This document shows, piece after piece, positions 1 through 12,925 of a stretch of DNA of 64,000 bases (positions are counted from its first letter, which is position 1; the number at the start of each line of letters is the position of its first letter). Under the pieces are notes generated by a model. That model saw only the letters and a list, made by a program, of their open reading frames with translations. It had not been told where the DNA came from and made no database searches. Source of the stretch: Nymphaea colorata (taxonomy: Eukaryota > Streptophyta > Magnoliopsida > Nymphaeales > Nymphaeaceae); the NCBI RefSeq assembly GCF_008831285.2, contig NC_045145.1:3886723-3950722 (forward strand). The letters run 5' to 3'. Both the position numbers and the translations under genes were made by a program.

Positions 1-1256
1 GCCTAGGAGAGTAGAGTGGGTTTTTTAGGTGCCAGTCTTGCACCTAGTGTATCTAGGCATTTTTTGACTCTGTAAAATGTATTTCTCCAATCAATATTTG
101 ACCTAACCAGCTTGCTAAAAACAATTAAATGTCCCTCTCACTTGGACCCGAAAAGAAGGGAGGGAGTAATATTGGCACCTCAGTCCATAGAGCTTCCTTT
201 ACCTGACTATAAGAAAAGGAAAGCCTCCAATTCCTTTTAAATAAAATAAAGACCATATGGGGGATGGGGTGTGATTTCTCCCTCATTCCTCTCACCTAAA
301 GTTATCTTGGGACAGGGAGAATAAAGCTGGACAGCACTTTACCGTTTCTTTTAAGTTTAATTTGACCTGAAGAGAGAGGTTTCAAATGCATTTAGTACAA
401 GTACTTAAGGTGTTCAAGGAGTGCTCTTTTTAGTGTCACTGTCCAGAACCGTCAGACATTACTATTACATGCTTGTAAAGTGTCGATACTACATTGTATA
501 CCTACATGTAAAGGAGGTTTAGTGAGCTCTAATTGAGTTCAGTTATTGGTTCAAAAATCAATGTTTTGTCTACATGAGCTTGCTGCCTGGGCTTCACATA
601 TCTAAGTTGTACCACAGGCTTAAGTGACTTACCCGAGTCTAAGCACCAATTAAGTTTTTAACATCCCCATGTGGATGAGTGTATGTTATATACAGGAACT
701 CAAAGAGGAATTAGCAATCTACAGAACAAGCCAAGAAGAATGTGATCTACCTAGCTAAGGAGTTAAGACTTGAGACCTTTATGTTGAAGGAGGTCAAGAG
801 TTCAATACTCAAATCTCTGTTGGCATAAACTGGTAGGTGTTCGGTAACCTCATCTTAGTGCATTAAGAAAAATGTGAATAAAAAAAAGATCAGGTCTGTT
901 TGCACTTTGCACGCAAGAGAATGGATGATTTCAAGTTATTGCCTTAAAAAACAATGCATAATCAATAGAAAAAGCAAGAAAGGGAAGTTTTCTGTAAAAA
1001 AAAAAAAAGGAAAATTCTATTTACTTATCATTTTTTGTGTGTATATGTGTGTGTGCTGACAAGCATATGTTTCTTGGCTAATGTGTCAGCTACCAATGTT
1101 TTGCAATTTATGGATTTTTTTTTTATTTCCATTGTCATATGATATGCTTATTTAAATGTTGTCTTGTCAGGATGGTGTTTGCAAAATGTTTTGCCAGTCT
1201 TGTTTGAATAATAGGAATAGTACTTTGATGAGTTGATCTGAATGTTGTCTTGGCAG
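1..1256 (+). other. SCC2 intron (partial), no exon seen
   Basis: I see no coding exon here. The only open frames are short and low in complexity. The stretch reads as the 3' part of a long SCC2 intron ending in the TTGGCAG acceptor at 1250-1256. It contains a degenerate earlier copy of the intron-exon junction at 1156-1197 and short A and T runs. Some transposon-derived sequence is possible at 1-60, but no ends are recognisable. Confidence 0.6.
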
Positions 1257-4200
1257 GATCTTGTTTGCAAAACATTTTATGAGTTCTGGTTTGAAGAACC
1301 TTCTAATATCCCAACACAGTATGTTGGAGACAATAGCTGCATACCTGTTGAGATAGCAAAGAAGACGGAGCAAATTGTTGACATGTTAAGGAAAATGTCA
1401 AATCATCAGCCCTTGATTACGCTTGTTAGACGGACATTGGCACTTGACTTCCTTCCACAGTCATCAAAAGCTACTGGAATTAATGCTGTGTCTCTTGCAT
1501 CAGTGCGTAAGCGTGGTGAACTAATGTGCAAGTGCTTGCTGGAAAGAATTCTGCAGGTGTGATATCTTTGCATTAAAATGTTTCCACATGGCCTTGAATC
1601 GCTTATTCATTTTAAGTTTGTTTTTTAGGTAGAAGAAAATAACAATGAAGAAGTGGAGGTTCGTGCACTTCCATATGTGCTTGCTTTGCATGCATTTTGC
1701 GTTGTAGATCCAACTATCTGTGCTCCACCAGCAGATCCTTCACAATTTCTGGTGACTCTGATGCCATATCTAAAGAGCCAGGTGCTTTTTCTAATGATAC
1801 TAAAATCATTGGTCTGAGAATCCTGTGCAGCGTGGTGATTACAGTCTATTAACTTTTTATGATTTTGAATTTTCTCTTTCCAAAAACATTTGGGGCCCAT
1901 AATGTGTGTGACAGTTTTTAACTTTTAATTTCATGTGGATAAAAATACTGAAAGAAAATGAATTTGTATAGTTAATTCCTTTTATGGAGGCATAGATAAT
2001 GTTTATATGATTTGACATGAACCTTCGCTGACACTGACACACAAGATATCTCTGATTTGTGCCATGTACATTTATGCAATATTGGTACCATTTATTGTCT
2101 AACAGCACAAGAATTTGGTCAATATTGGCGGTCAAATTAGGGCAATCTGTTTATTTTGATTTTTTAATTAAAACAAATCTGAATTAATTAAAAAAAATTA
2201 AAAACGACATACTATGATTCCCATCAGCCTGTGTTGTTACGGCAAGTGACTGATGACATATGTATGTCCAGCCCCATACAGGTTAATATTTGGTAGTCCT
2301 GATTGTGTGATTTCCAAAACTTCTAACTTGCATGATCACTGTTTAATGTTTAGTACATGGAAAATATAGAGACAGTTCATGAGACAATGAAATCTTTGAC
2401 AGACATGGAAAACTCAAACCAGCGCATGCAAAACATATTGTTCGATATGAGCATCTTAGTGTTTTTGGAATCTTTTGGCCTTTTTTCTGCATTACTGCTA
2501 TGGAGTTGTAATGTTCTGTAAATTTCTCTCTGACCGGCCCATTTTTCTGCTTGGGCACAAAAGGAATTTGATGTAATTGCTTTGTTTTGGATATGATCTT
2601 CACTCTATAGTTGGCAAACCAACTATTTGATAAATAAGCCAAGCGACTTGCTACCTGAATTATGCCTGTTGAAGTACTCAAATGGCTCCTCTTTGTTTAC
2701 CAGGGTGTGCCTGTCTATTCGGTTCAAATCTTTTATCTTGCACGTCATCCAACCGTAATTGTTAACTTTGTGTTTAGGTGAACAACAGAGCAGTAGCACA
2801 GATGCTTCAGAGTATTGTTTTTATAATTGATGCAGTTCTTCCTTTGCTTCGGAGGCCACCTTCAAGTTTTATTGAGGAACTTGAGCAGGACCTGAAGCAG
2901 ACGATTCTTCGGTATTCTTTCCTGAATGTGGTTCATGCTTGCATCAAGTAATTTCTTATTCTCTGTTATTGACTATTTGATTAGATCGTGAAGTTTTTTT
3001 GTCTAAATTTTGGTTTCTGCAACCTGGTTGGTGATGATTATTCGCCATCAAATCTGAACACAGTGACATTTATTGACAGTTAATTTTGTGGGCAGTCACT
3101 GCTGATCCGAGATGAATATGAGCTTGACTCTGTTTCTCCCTTTGGGTGGTTATATGAATTGGTTTCGTCTTTCCAAACGTCTACCCTTCTCCCCATTTCA
3201 GTTTTCCAGTCGTTTTTTACAAATGCAACCTTATGGATTTATTCAAAATAACTAAAACTTTAAGATTGAAAAAAAAAAGTCACGAAAAAACTGATATGCA
3301 GATCAGGTTTCACAAGGATCTGTAAATTAAATGGTCCTAGGTTTTTCAAGACATAATATCTAATGCGTGGTGATTTTTGAATGCTGATTCTTTATTGTTC
3401 ACTTACACTTGCCTGTGTCTGTCAGGTGTCTTTGCACACTGTCTAGAATTTCAAGTAGAGGTGCCAGTTCAGTAATGCCTCTTATCCAAAGGTTCTTCAA
3501 ACATTTGGATGTCAGCAAGGATACCACTGGTGCTGATAATGAGCAGGTTAAATCCTTTTTCCCAAAATATGGTCTTATTTATTGTGCTTTTGTTAATGTT
3601 CTGATGTGCCTAATAAAATTGTCTGTAAAGTTCAAAAGTATTCAACTCTGTGTTGATGCACAGGTATCAGTACTTCTGGCCGTTGTTGATTGATACGGAA
3701 AGTAATTAAAACATAAACTTGAGAACGCCAGTGTTTAGCCTTGTTCTTCTTTTTTATTCCTTGTGATAATGCAAGCACCAACTCTATGGTGTTGAGTAAA
3801 GGAAATGCCAAGTTATGGAGAGCTGATGTGCCCATTTGTTTATGACCTAGTCTTGTGCTGAGTTTCTTTTTTTTTTCTTCCTGAAGTTTAATCTCATTGG
3901 ATGTTCACCTGTAATTGGTTTGCTACCTCATTAAATTGCAGGCAGTGCAGCGGTCCCTCTTCTGTCTTGGGCAACTAATCCGCTATAGTCCAAAGTCAGG
4001 AATATCCCTTGATCATGAACATTTCTCCATCGCTAAGGTCCTCTCATTGTTGAAAGGATATCTCTGTTCAGAAAGCTTCAATGTAAAGGTCCGATCTTTG
4101 CAGGTGAGTATCATCATTGACATTCAGAGTATCATTCATAATTTTGGACTTAGGACTGGTGATACAACTATTAAGTGTATTTAGGCTCTGGGATTTATCA

Positions 4201-7200
4201 CGATTGCTATGCCTGAATACATGATGGAGAATGATATTGAGAAAATAGTAGGAGCTGCTTTATCTCCAAGTTCAGACACTCGGCTCAAGGTAGATTTTGT
4301 ATCCTTTCTTTGGCATTTCTTTTCATTATACGATACACTGAAGCATGTCAGTGAACAGATTCAGGCTTTGCAAAATATACATGAGTATCTCGTTGATACA
4401 GAGGGTGAAATGGTGATAGAGGCTCAGAAAAGTTCCGCCAATCAAGGTACTGGTGGGTCTGGACATGAAGTTCCTGTTGTTGCTGGTTCCAGTGACAGTA
4501 ATATTTGTGGAGGAATAATTCAGTTACACTGGAATAGTATCTTGGACAACTGCTTGGATGTGAATGAACAAGTCCGTCAAGCTGCACTTAAGGTGGAAAC
4601 TTCTTTATTTGTATCCGGTTTCTCTTTTTTAAATACACTAGGGGACAAGTCTGTTTCTTTTGTTTACTTTGCTGGTAACCTTTTTGTTTTTCCCTTCTGG
4701 TCAAAACTTGAGTGTGTGACAGTGAAGAAATAAAGGACAAAAAAGGTTTCTAAGTCCTCAGCCTATCACAAACAGCACTCTTTCTATGGACAAACCGGAA
4801 ATTGGTTAAAGAGAACTAAAATGCAAATTTTAATTTCTATAAGACCTTCCCAATATCTTCAAGTGGCAGTGTTGTCAGATTTCTGATTTTTTTTTCCATT
4901 ACAGTGGCTGGGGGTTTCAGTAAAAGCAGTGATGAGCTTTATGACTTGTTTCAATTTTTTTGTTCTTGGTGCTTAATCAGTTGCCTGATGTGAGTCACAT
5001 CCGCAGATTGTTGAAGTTGTACTCCGCCAGGGTCTTGTTCATCCCATTACATCTGTTCCATACCTCATTGCTCTGGAAACAGACCAACTTGAATTGAATT
5101 CAAAGTTGGCTCATCGCTTACTGATGAACATGAATGAAAAGTATGACACAGATAATTATATACTAGATTAGTTCTTTATATATGCTTGCTGATCACATTG
5201 ATTAACCAATTGTCCACATATTTGCAGGTATCCTGCATTCTTTGAGAATAGATTGGGTGATGGACTTCAGATGTCATTTAACTTTATCCAGTCAAGAAGT
5301 GAAAGTTCTTTGGACACTCATAATTGCAACAAAGTTCACGGAAATACAAAAGTAAAGAATGACAACAGTATTCTTTCTTTTGCTAAGCTGGGTATTTCTC
5401 GAATTTACAGACTCATTAGAGGAAATCGTGTTTCTAGAAACAAATTCATATCATCAGTGGTGCGTAAATTTGATTCTGGGACATGGAACAATTCTACGAC
5501 TTCCTTTCTAGTGTAAGTTCCCTGTTTAGTTTGAGTACTTTGTTTTGACAAGGTGCTATTCTGTCTATTGCATTAGCCCAGCTCCCTAAATTGCAACAGT
5601 TTGTGGAATAAGGTTTTGATTTGTCTTGCACGTATATGATATCCAATGTTGAGAACGAGTTTTCTCTTTACAGGTATTGCACTGAAATTCTGTCTAGCTT
5701 GCCTTTCACATTACCTGACGAGCCACTGTATCTGGTTTATACAATTAATCGGGTCATACAAGTGAGAGCAGGTGCTCTTGAGTCAAGTATGAAAGCTTTG
5801 AGTTCCGAATTCAATCATGATCTCTCTTTTGGAACTTCTCAAAATGGGACGGTTGAGAACCACCTAAAGCAGGAGCATCTTTCTAATATCCATGATTTTG
5901 CTGATAATAAGGCAGAAGCTTTCATTCCTTCTCCTAGTTGTCCTAGTGTCTCTGAAGAAGATCAAAACAAGTTCAAGGTAGTTATCTGGAGAACTTTCTT
6001 TTCTAGTTTCACATACAAGGACACATCCATCACCAATCATGAATACTACCAGGATACCAACTCGGGTTACTTCTGTAGTAATTTTCTTGTGTTTTATATT
6101 GCTTGAGCAGGCTGACAGTCAGGCCGCAATAGCTTTGCGCTTGCTCATGAAGCTGAAGAGATACTTAAAAACTGTCTACAGCCTAAACGATTCCCGTTGT
6201 CAGGCATGGTTCTGGCCATATAATATCTGTTTTAACTGATGTACTCCATACTAGTTTGGTTGGTAGAGTCTAGAGATTTTACATTTGATCTCTTCTGGGT
6301 CACAGGCATATGATCCTGCTGAAGCTTTAAAACCAGGGGAAGTTCTCTCCAAGCTAAGCTTTCCATTTGACCTGCAAGACATCTCATTCAACTTGGCAAC
6401 TACTCACCAAGAAATGCTGGTGAAATACCAGGTAAAATTTAAGGCCAGTCCTTTTTTATTTCAACTGCACATCTTGCGAAATTCTCCTAGTGGCACGATT
6501 GTCTTAATGTAGATTGGCTGCTAATCTTAATGAGTTAAAATTTTATACAAAGTTGTCCTCTTTCTCAAGCTTCTCTAACCCAATTCTGCTCTTCCTGTCG
6601 TAGTTCATCATGCCCTGATGTTAACAGGGCCAGCTTACGGATTTTTCCTACTTTCATTGATTGTCTTGATCCAGATTGGCTACTAATCTTGGTGAACTTA
6701 AAATACCACTGCCTAGTCCAATGACTAATTACCAAAAAAATATCTGTATTTTCTAGAGCAGTCCATCTAAAATTTTTAGAGAAATCTTTCATAGGGCTTT
6801 GATCATTATTCCTATCCATCATCTCAACCGTAATTATATCTAATTAAGATGACGCTTTGAGGGAGATGCCAATTTTCAACTATTATAAATACAACTTCCT
6901 CAAGGCCAAGCTGTTACCAGAAGGTTTGGTTCCGCAGCTAGCAAGCCAACCCTGACAAGTGTCTTGGACACTTGAGAAAGTGGCAAATTTTGATGCGCAT
7001 ATGCCCTGCATTTAATCTAAACTTACGTAGATGTGGTGCCTCTGCTTTGGTTCTTATGAATCATCTTGCAGGAATTCAAGGCTGCACTGAAGGAAGATAC
7101 CATTGACTACGCTGTTTACACTGCTAATGTCAACAGAAAGAGGTCTCGCTCATCGGGCATGGAAGCTGGGAACAGTTATGGCATTAGAAGGGTGCCTGCC

Positions 7201-7323
7201 AGAAGTTCAAGAAACAGCAAACCCGTTCAAGATGTGCGCAATGACGACGAAGCTGATATTGATGATGGCTGGATGAGTGGGTATTACAGGGCCAGTGGAA
7301 GGAGTGGTCGAGGGAGGAGGTGA
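1257..7323 (+). CDS. SCC2: SCC2/NIPBL cohesin-loading protein, C-terminal half (5' part outside window)
   Basis: SCC2 (NIPBL in animals) pairs with SCC4 to load cohesin rings onto chromosomes; it acts in the nucleus in sister-chromatid cohesion. Thirteen exons join in phase into 810 codons ending at the TGA at 7321-7323; full-length plant SCC2 is about 1850 aa, so this is roughly the C-terminal 45 percent. The family's HEAT-repeat helices are visible, for example the stretches starting [15 protein letters not shown] (1257), the HSFLTVVHACIK-like segment (near 2911) and [13 protein letters not shown] (4185). The protein ends in a basic, Arg/Gly-rich tail after an acidic [10 protein letters not shown] patch. 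The first visible exon begins at a codon boundary after a TTGGCAG acceptor, so the upstream exon must end in phase 0. An AATAAA at 7341 may be a polyadenylation signal. The identification rests on recognised plant SCC2 sequence; the exon joins are inferred from splice sites and phase. Confidence 0.93.
1257..7323 (+). other. SCC2: Exon map of SCC2 (13 visible coding exons)
   Basis: Coding exons: 1257-1556, 1629-1781, 2778-2947, 3426-3546, 3942-4103, 4185-4289, 4365-4592, 5007-5140, 5228-5512, 5674-5977, 6111-6203, 6306-6431, 7072-7323. They total 2433 nt, a multiple of three including the stop. All introns have GT at the 5' end and AG at the 3' end. Introns that split codons follow exons ending 2947, 5140 and 5512. 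The 640-bp intron 6432-7071 carries two diverged copies of a roughly 48-bp sequence (6498-6545 and 6660-6709). Confidence 0.88.
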
Positions 7324-8629
7324 GTTGGCAGCCTGGCGATAATAAAAAGTTGTCTGCCCTGTACATTGTTTTTCATAATGTAGGAAAGGGAAAAAGGGAA
7401 AGAAAACGAAAAATCAAATCAAAGAGGTCGTTAGGAGGTAGTGGGCGGCAGATGATTGTCAGCTTGTACCATTGATTGTAATTTTTTGTCAGCCTGCATA
7501 TAGTGAAAATAGAATGTATTCCTCGGTTCACATATACACCCGCCTGCCCCTCTCTCTTTCTCACTCATAATTTCATTAATCCTCATGTAAAGAAGCTGCT
7601 ACGTCTTTTCGGGTATATCAAGGCATGGTTCAATTGCTGATTGACCATGAAGTGTCAAACAAAATACGGTGGTTTCTACTGTCTGATCCTTTTCTTTTGG
7701 ATACGCGAGTTTTCCTGACCGGGACAAAGTTAGGGCGTCAAATTTTCCATTTCTAAGCACATGTATGTAAATGAAATGAATATGAAAATTCTTAAAGTCT
7801 CGCGTATATATTTTTAAAATCAAAGCGCATGTATCATGCTTTTGAAAAATAAACTTTCAAGGAACTTACTCATTAATCACACAATCCCCATCAACAAACA
7901 GGCTTTTGGTGCTGTCCCGTCCGTGATCGAGGAAAAATTCATTTACAGCTTTGTTCTTGAAGGGAAATAGATTAAGATTAGCCCTGCTTTTAATCTTTTT
8001 CTTCTGAATACACAACCGGCCAAGGGGCATCGAACTTTCACTGGCCGACCAAAAATTTTCATGTATTTGGATGACAACATAAACGATCACATGAAATCAT
8101 AAAATCATCAGCATGATGCAAAGTGGGTATTCATCCTTGATACATGTCGCAGCATTTGTCAAGGATCACAGGCTAGAAAAGGTTAGGAAAAACTTACTTC
8201 ACAATGCAACGTAAAGGGCCTCTCCCCGTGCGTCCAATTGGAATTCAATCTACTGAGATTTTTATTGAAGAATTTCAAGAATATTTCCTTGCCTTGAGAT
8301 TTGCAGTCTCCGGGGAAGGCAGAAAAAATGCAAAGAGGAAAGCTATTGATCCACTGACAAGTGCTTATTTAATAGAAGTAAAAGTCTGGATCTTATGCTG
8401 CTCAATAAAAATCACTTTGTACAGATTCTCTCAGGAGACAACCTCCCACCATTCAACTGGGTGGGCACAAAGCCCTCTCCTTTTCCAAAACCAAATCCAG
8501 ATGGAAAAGGTCTCGCGACATGTTCAATTAAATATATGCTGATTATTTTGCCGGGATGGGCATTATAATCCCAATGGAGAAAGAGGAAAAATGCCAAACA
8601 TGTACTCACACTGTGTACGAGCCAGGAGA
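7324..8629. other. Tail-to-tail spacer between SCC2 and mitochondrial processing peptidase genes
   Basis: About 1.3 kb separates the SCC2 stop from the stop of the peptidase gene on the other strand, so it holds both 3' UTRs. AATAAA at 7341-7346 lies 18 nt after the SCC2 stop and is a candidate signal. I see no convincing gene, tRNA or mobile element. The small open frames in either strand resemble no family I know. Confidence 0.6.
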
Positions 8630-11600
8630 CTAATATCGGAGCCAGTAAGTGCGGCGTCGGAACCAATTGTAGTCAGGAAGTCCCTGTATTGGCCCCATGG
8701 CAGCGATGGCAACATCCTGCAAAAGGCCAAACATCAAAAATTTCCATTTATGCATAGCAGAAGTTATATAACCGTGAACTGTTCTGAAGGTTCATCAATT
8801 CTAATACAGGGAAATAGTTATTTGCTAGTTAGGAGATTCTTGGGCAAGCCTAGTAAAAGCAGCATTCAAATTCATAGGTCACTGCCTATAGTAATGTTTT
8901 TCTATGCCAAGGATACCTACTTACATGCAATGCATGGAATGAGCATAAATGTTGATTGGATAAATGACTGTGTGTATCCGAAACGTACCCTGTCAAATAT
9001 AAACCTGTTCGCAACTCGCTTCACAGTGCTAGCATCTACAGCATCTATTCTGGCAAACAACTCTGCTACAGGGATCCTCCGGCCATAAGTAAGAAGCTGA
9101 AATCACATTTAGTTACGTAAATTCATTCAGGGGTCCATTTTTACAAAAAGAAGCCAATTGTCAACGAGCATGAAGACAGAAACAAGCAAACCTGACGACC
9201 AATGTCCTCAGCAACGGGACTAGTTCCATCTATGTGAAGTTGCAGGGAAGATTTCAACTGCAAGAAGCAAAAGGACTGATAAAGTAGAGCCAAGCTACAA
9301 GACAGTAAGCAGGCACAACTTTTAGACAAAACAGCCAAATCAGACTAAAGTTCTCCAACTGAGGGTGGAGAAGAGATCAGGGCTCTCAGTGGCTACCAAC
9401 TTACTTGAATTTGCAAAGCCAAAATAAAAAGTAAAGACCAATACAACCACCATGATATCTGGATCAGTATTAAATAGAATTTTAAAATATTTTTGCTTTT
9501 GGTCAATCAGTATTGGTTTGAATAGCATGGGAAGATTTCCCCGTTCAACATTTTTTTTTATGAAACAGATAAAGGATGAACATATTTCCCAATAATCAGG
9601 CTCTGGAAGAATCTCTAATACTTCATAAACATGTCCACTTTTTGGGTAACACATCTGCACCCCTGTCGTGCACCACCATTAGAAGACTGGATCTGTTTCA
9701 AATCCTGTCAAGGGGCAACCACTGCTAAACCTCAAACCCTTTGAGTTAAGACAGGTATTTGACTTTGTATTCAATACAGGTTGCAAATCAAAAAGGAAAT
9801 TCAGAATATATTGGAAATTAGGTCAGGAAATAAGATGGCTGGACACATTCTGATAGAGGAATGGTGCACCAACTCCTGTAGTGAACAAGGTAAAAAGCTT
9901 TTTTTACCGTGACATTACTAGTTGCCTTTGACGGGCAAATTTGATGTATACAAAATCTTTTGGTTTTAACATGCAAAGTGTTTCTTCAAGATGAAAATAG
10001 CATGCTACCAAGTACCATGTCAGTCCGTTATTTTTGAGGATCAAATAGGAAAGCTCGAGTTGTTCCCATAGAAGTACACTTGGTGTATCAAAAATAAATT
10101 TTTGAAGTTTATAAATTGGTATATTAGAAGTAGAACCTTAAAATTGTTTCACTCATTTGTTCTTTCCTTCATCCTGCCACAGAAACCAAGTTGTGACAAG
10201 AGTTGGTGCCTCAATTCAAGGCCCCTTAAAAGTCATGTCAAAACCTAAGCACCACTCGTCTCGGTCCGCAGGCTTAGTTGACCAAAAATAGTGATAGAAC
10301 ATGGATCTAACAAACAAACTTTAAACACCCATATAAACAAAATAATTGAAAATACATAGATATTTTGCTGATTTTACGTAGAACAAGAAAAATAAACTTC
10401 GATACTCAACTTAAGCATCTGCATAGGTACCTAGGTGCAGGACTTGCACCTGTGAAACCTAAATGGTGTGAGGCACAGTTGTTGAGTATATACCAAACAA
10501 ATAACCTGATCTACCTCAAAAAAAATAGTTGAAGAAAATCATACCACATTTCATAAGCATAACAATGTAAGATACACAAAGATTTGCTAAACTTGGGAGT
10601 TTCAAACTTGTACTAGGCCTGGGCGTCGGGCCGGCCTGGTCGAGCCCGGGCCGGACCCGGCCCTGATAGGGCGGCCCGGCCCGGCCCGACTCCCGCCCTC
10701 GGGCCTCCGTCCCCCGCTCCCCTCCCTCTCCACAGTCCGCTCCCCCTCTGCTTCCCTCTCCCTCTCCCTTCCCGTCTCCCTCTGCCTCTCCGCTCCCTCT
10801 CTCCCTCTCCCTTCCCGTCTCCGCTCAACCTCGTCTCCCTCGCCGTTGCCGCTCCCCCTTGTCTCCCTCGCCGTCGTCGCTCCCCTTCTCCTCCGTGTGG
10901 GCCGTCGGCAGGGACCCAACGGCCGTAGCGGAAGGGCGGGGGAAAGGGTCGGGAGGGCGATGGAAAGGGTCGGGAGGGCGACGGGGGGCGAGGGAAAGGG
11001 GGTCGAGGTCGGGAGGGCGGGCCGGGCCGGGTCCAGGCCGGGCTGAGCGGCCCGACGGGCCGGATCGGGCCAGCCCGGCCCGATGCCCAGGCCTAACTTG
11101 TACACATACAGTTTACTTAATGTTTGACCCTCCCAAAAAGAGCAACTATAGGCCAACAAATTATTTGGAAACTTCCAGTGAAGAACGGCGCTCAGTTGGA
11201 GACCATTTTGGCATTGCTTCTTGGAAGGATGTTCATTTTGAAAAGCACTTGCTATGTTTGAACTTTAAACTTTAAAACAATAAACTTACATCATTGTACC
11301 ATCGTATACATCTTAAACACATTATGTTATAAGAATCATAATCAAGAACGTGAATTGAAATAAATTTTACCTGATTACGAGCGCGAGTTACATCTGCCTC
11401 TGAAACTCGGTATGACAGCTTGCTTATCTCATACATAATGGCATAGGCTAGGTCATCCAGGCAATCGGGCTGCCAAGAAAGACACTCAAAATTCAATAGA
11501 CAACCAAATACTCAAAACTCAAATGTCATCTATAAAAAGAACAAAGTGTGCATGACCTGTGCTTTGGTGCTGACATCCAAAAGAGAATGTTTTACAAAAA

Positions 11601-12889
11601 AAAAAACCTAACTTTTACTGCAATAACAAGGACACTCTCAAGTTTTAAGAAATTAAATTCCACAACTAATTTTTTGATGTATACTTCAAATCAAGTGGCC
11701 AAATGTAAAATGTTCAAATATGAGCATGTTCTTGTTAGCAAATTAAATGAAACATTCAAAAGCATATGCCACTAGGATGACATATTTAGGTCTTGAAGGA
11801 AAAATGACAGTACATATCACCAACTTTGGATACTTCAACATAGCAACTCTCCTTATACGACAGCATTATGCCCATATTGATAATTGATATATCACTAGTC
11901 TCATCGATAATACTCTCAGAAACTCGAGTCTAAGCACCAAGTAACCCAGTTCTACTTAATTCCATCTTGTGCTGTAAGAACAGTACAGGTGGCCTTACAG
12001 CTATGCCACGTAGACACATCCAAAAGCAGCTGTACCCAGTCAGCGCTTCAGGATATAGGTGCTCCGTTGGACATAGTCACACAGCTCAAATGTGCTAATG
12101 ACCACCAAGTCATGGTGCAGGAATGAAGCACAGTCGCTGCCATTCCTGGAGCATTACGCTGGCCCAAAGATGGAGGTCCAGCTTTTTTGATATTTTTTTA
12201 TTTCACCATTCCATAGACACCCACTGGGTGAAAAATGGGCTGGGTAAAGGTTCTCCAGAACATATGACCTTGTCCAGCTTGTCTTCCAGCTAGTAAACTG
12301 GCAGCTTCATTTATATTTATTGTTCTAAATTTTGTGTATTCAGACCAGTTTCTAGGCCACCAACAAAATGCAGAACAGGCGCAAAGGTTGCTATAACACA
12401 AGTAACCATCACTTGCTTTTCTTGCTGGTAGCGCTCTGGAAAATGGCCACCATTTTTTCAAAGCTTTTTATAAGAACCTTACTTTGACAGCCAAACATGG
12501 GTTAAACCATGTTAACCTCCCTTTTTTCATCCAAACACTAGCTTAGTTGTTAAACTAGGACCAGTCGGTCTTGCTAGTTGCCTGGTCAGGCTAGGCATGA
12601 GTCAATTGACTAGGCTCTACCTCCAAGTTGGCTGGGCCACCTTAAGAAAACCCTTCTAAAATGTTGAATATGATTCCTTCTAAGTTTTAACTTACTTTCT
12701 GTTTTCTGAATAGATACTACAGATATTTTCTTAGATACAAATTCATCCATTTTCCTTTTATTTAAATCTATAAATCAATGTCTCTAACCTCCTATTCTTT
12801 CAGGACTTTCTCTGTCTCAAACATGAAACACTTTCTCTGTCTCTCAAACACGAAACACTTTCTCTCTCTCTCTATATATATATATACAT

Positions 12890-12925
<36 letters not shown>

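Noticed and set aside
10602-11275. Several long overlapping frames on both strands with Arg/Gly/Pro-rich translations
   Set aside because: They lie in the GC-rich hAT-like element, are compositional and match no family.
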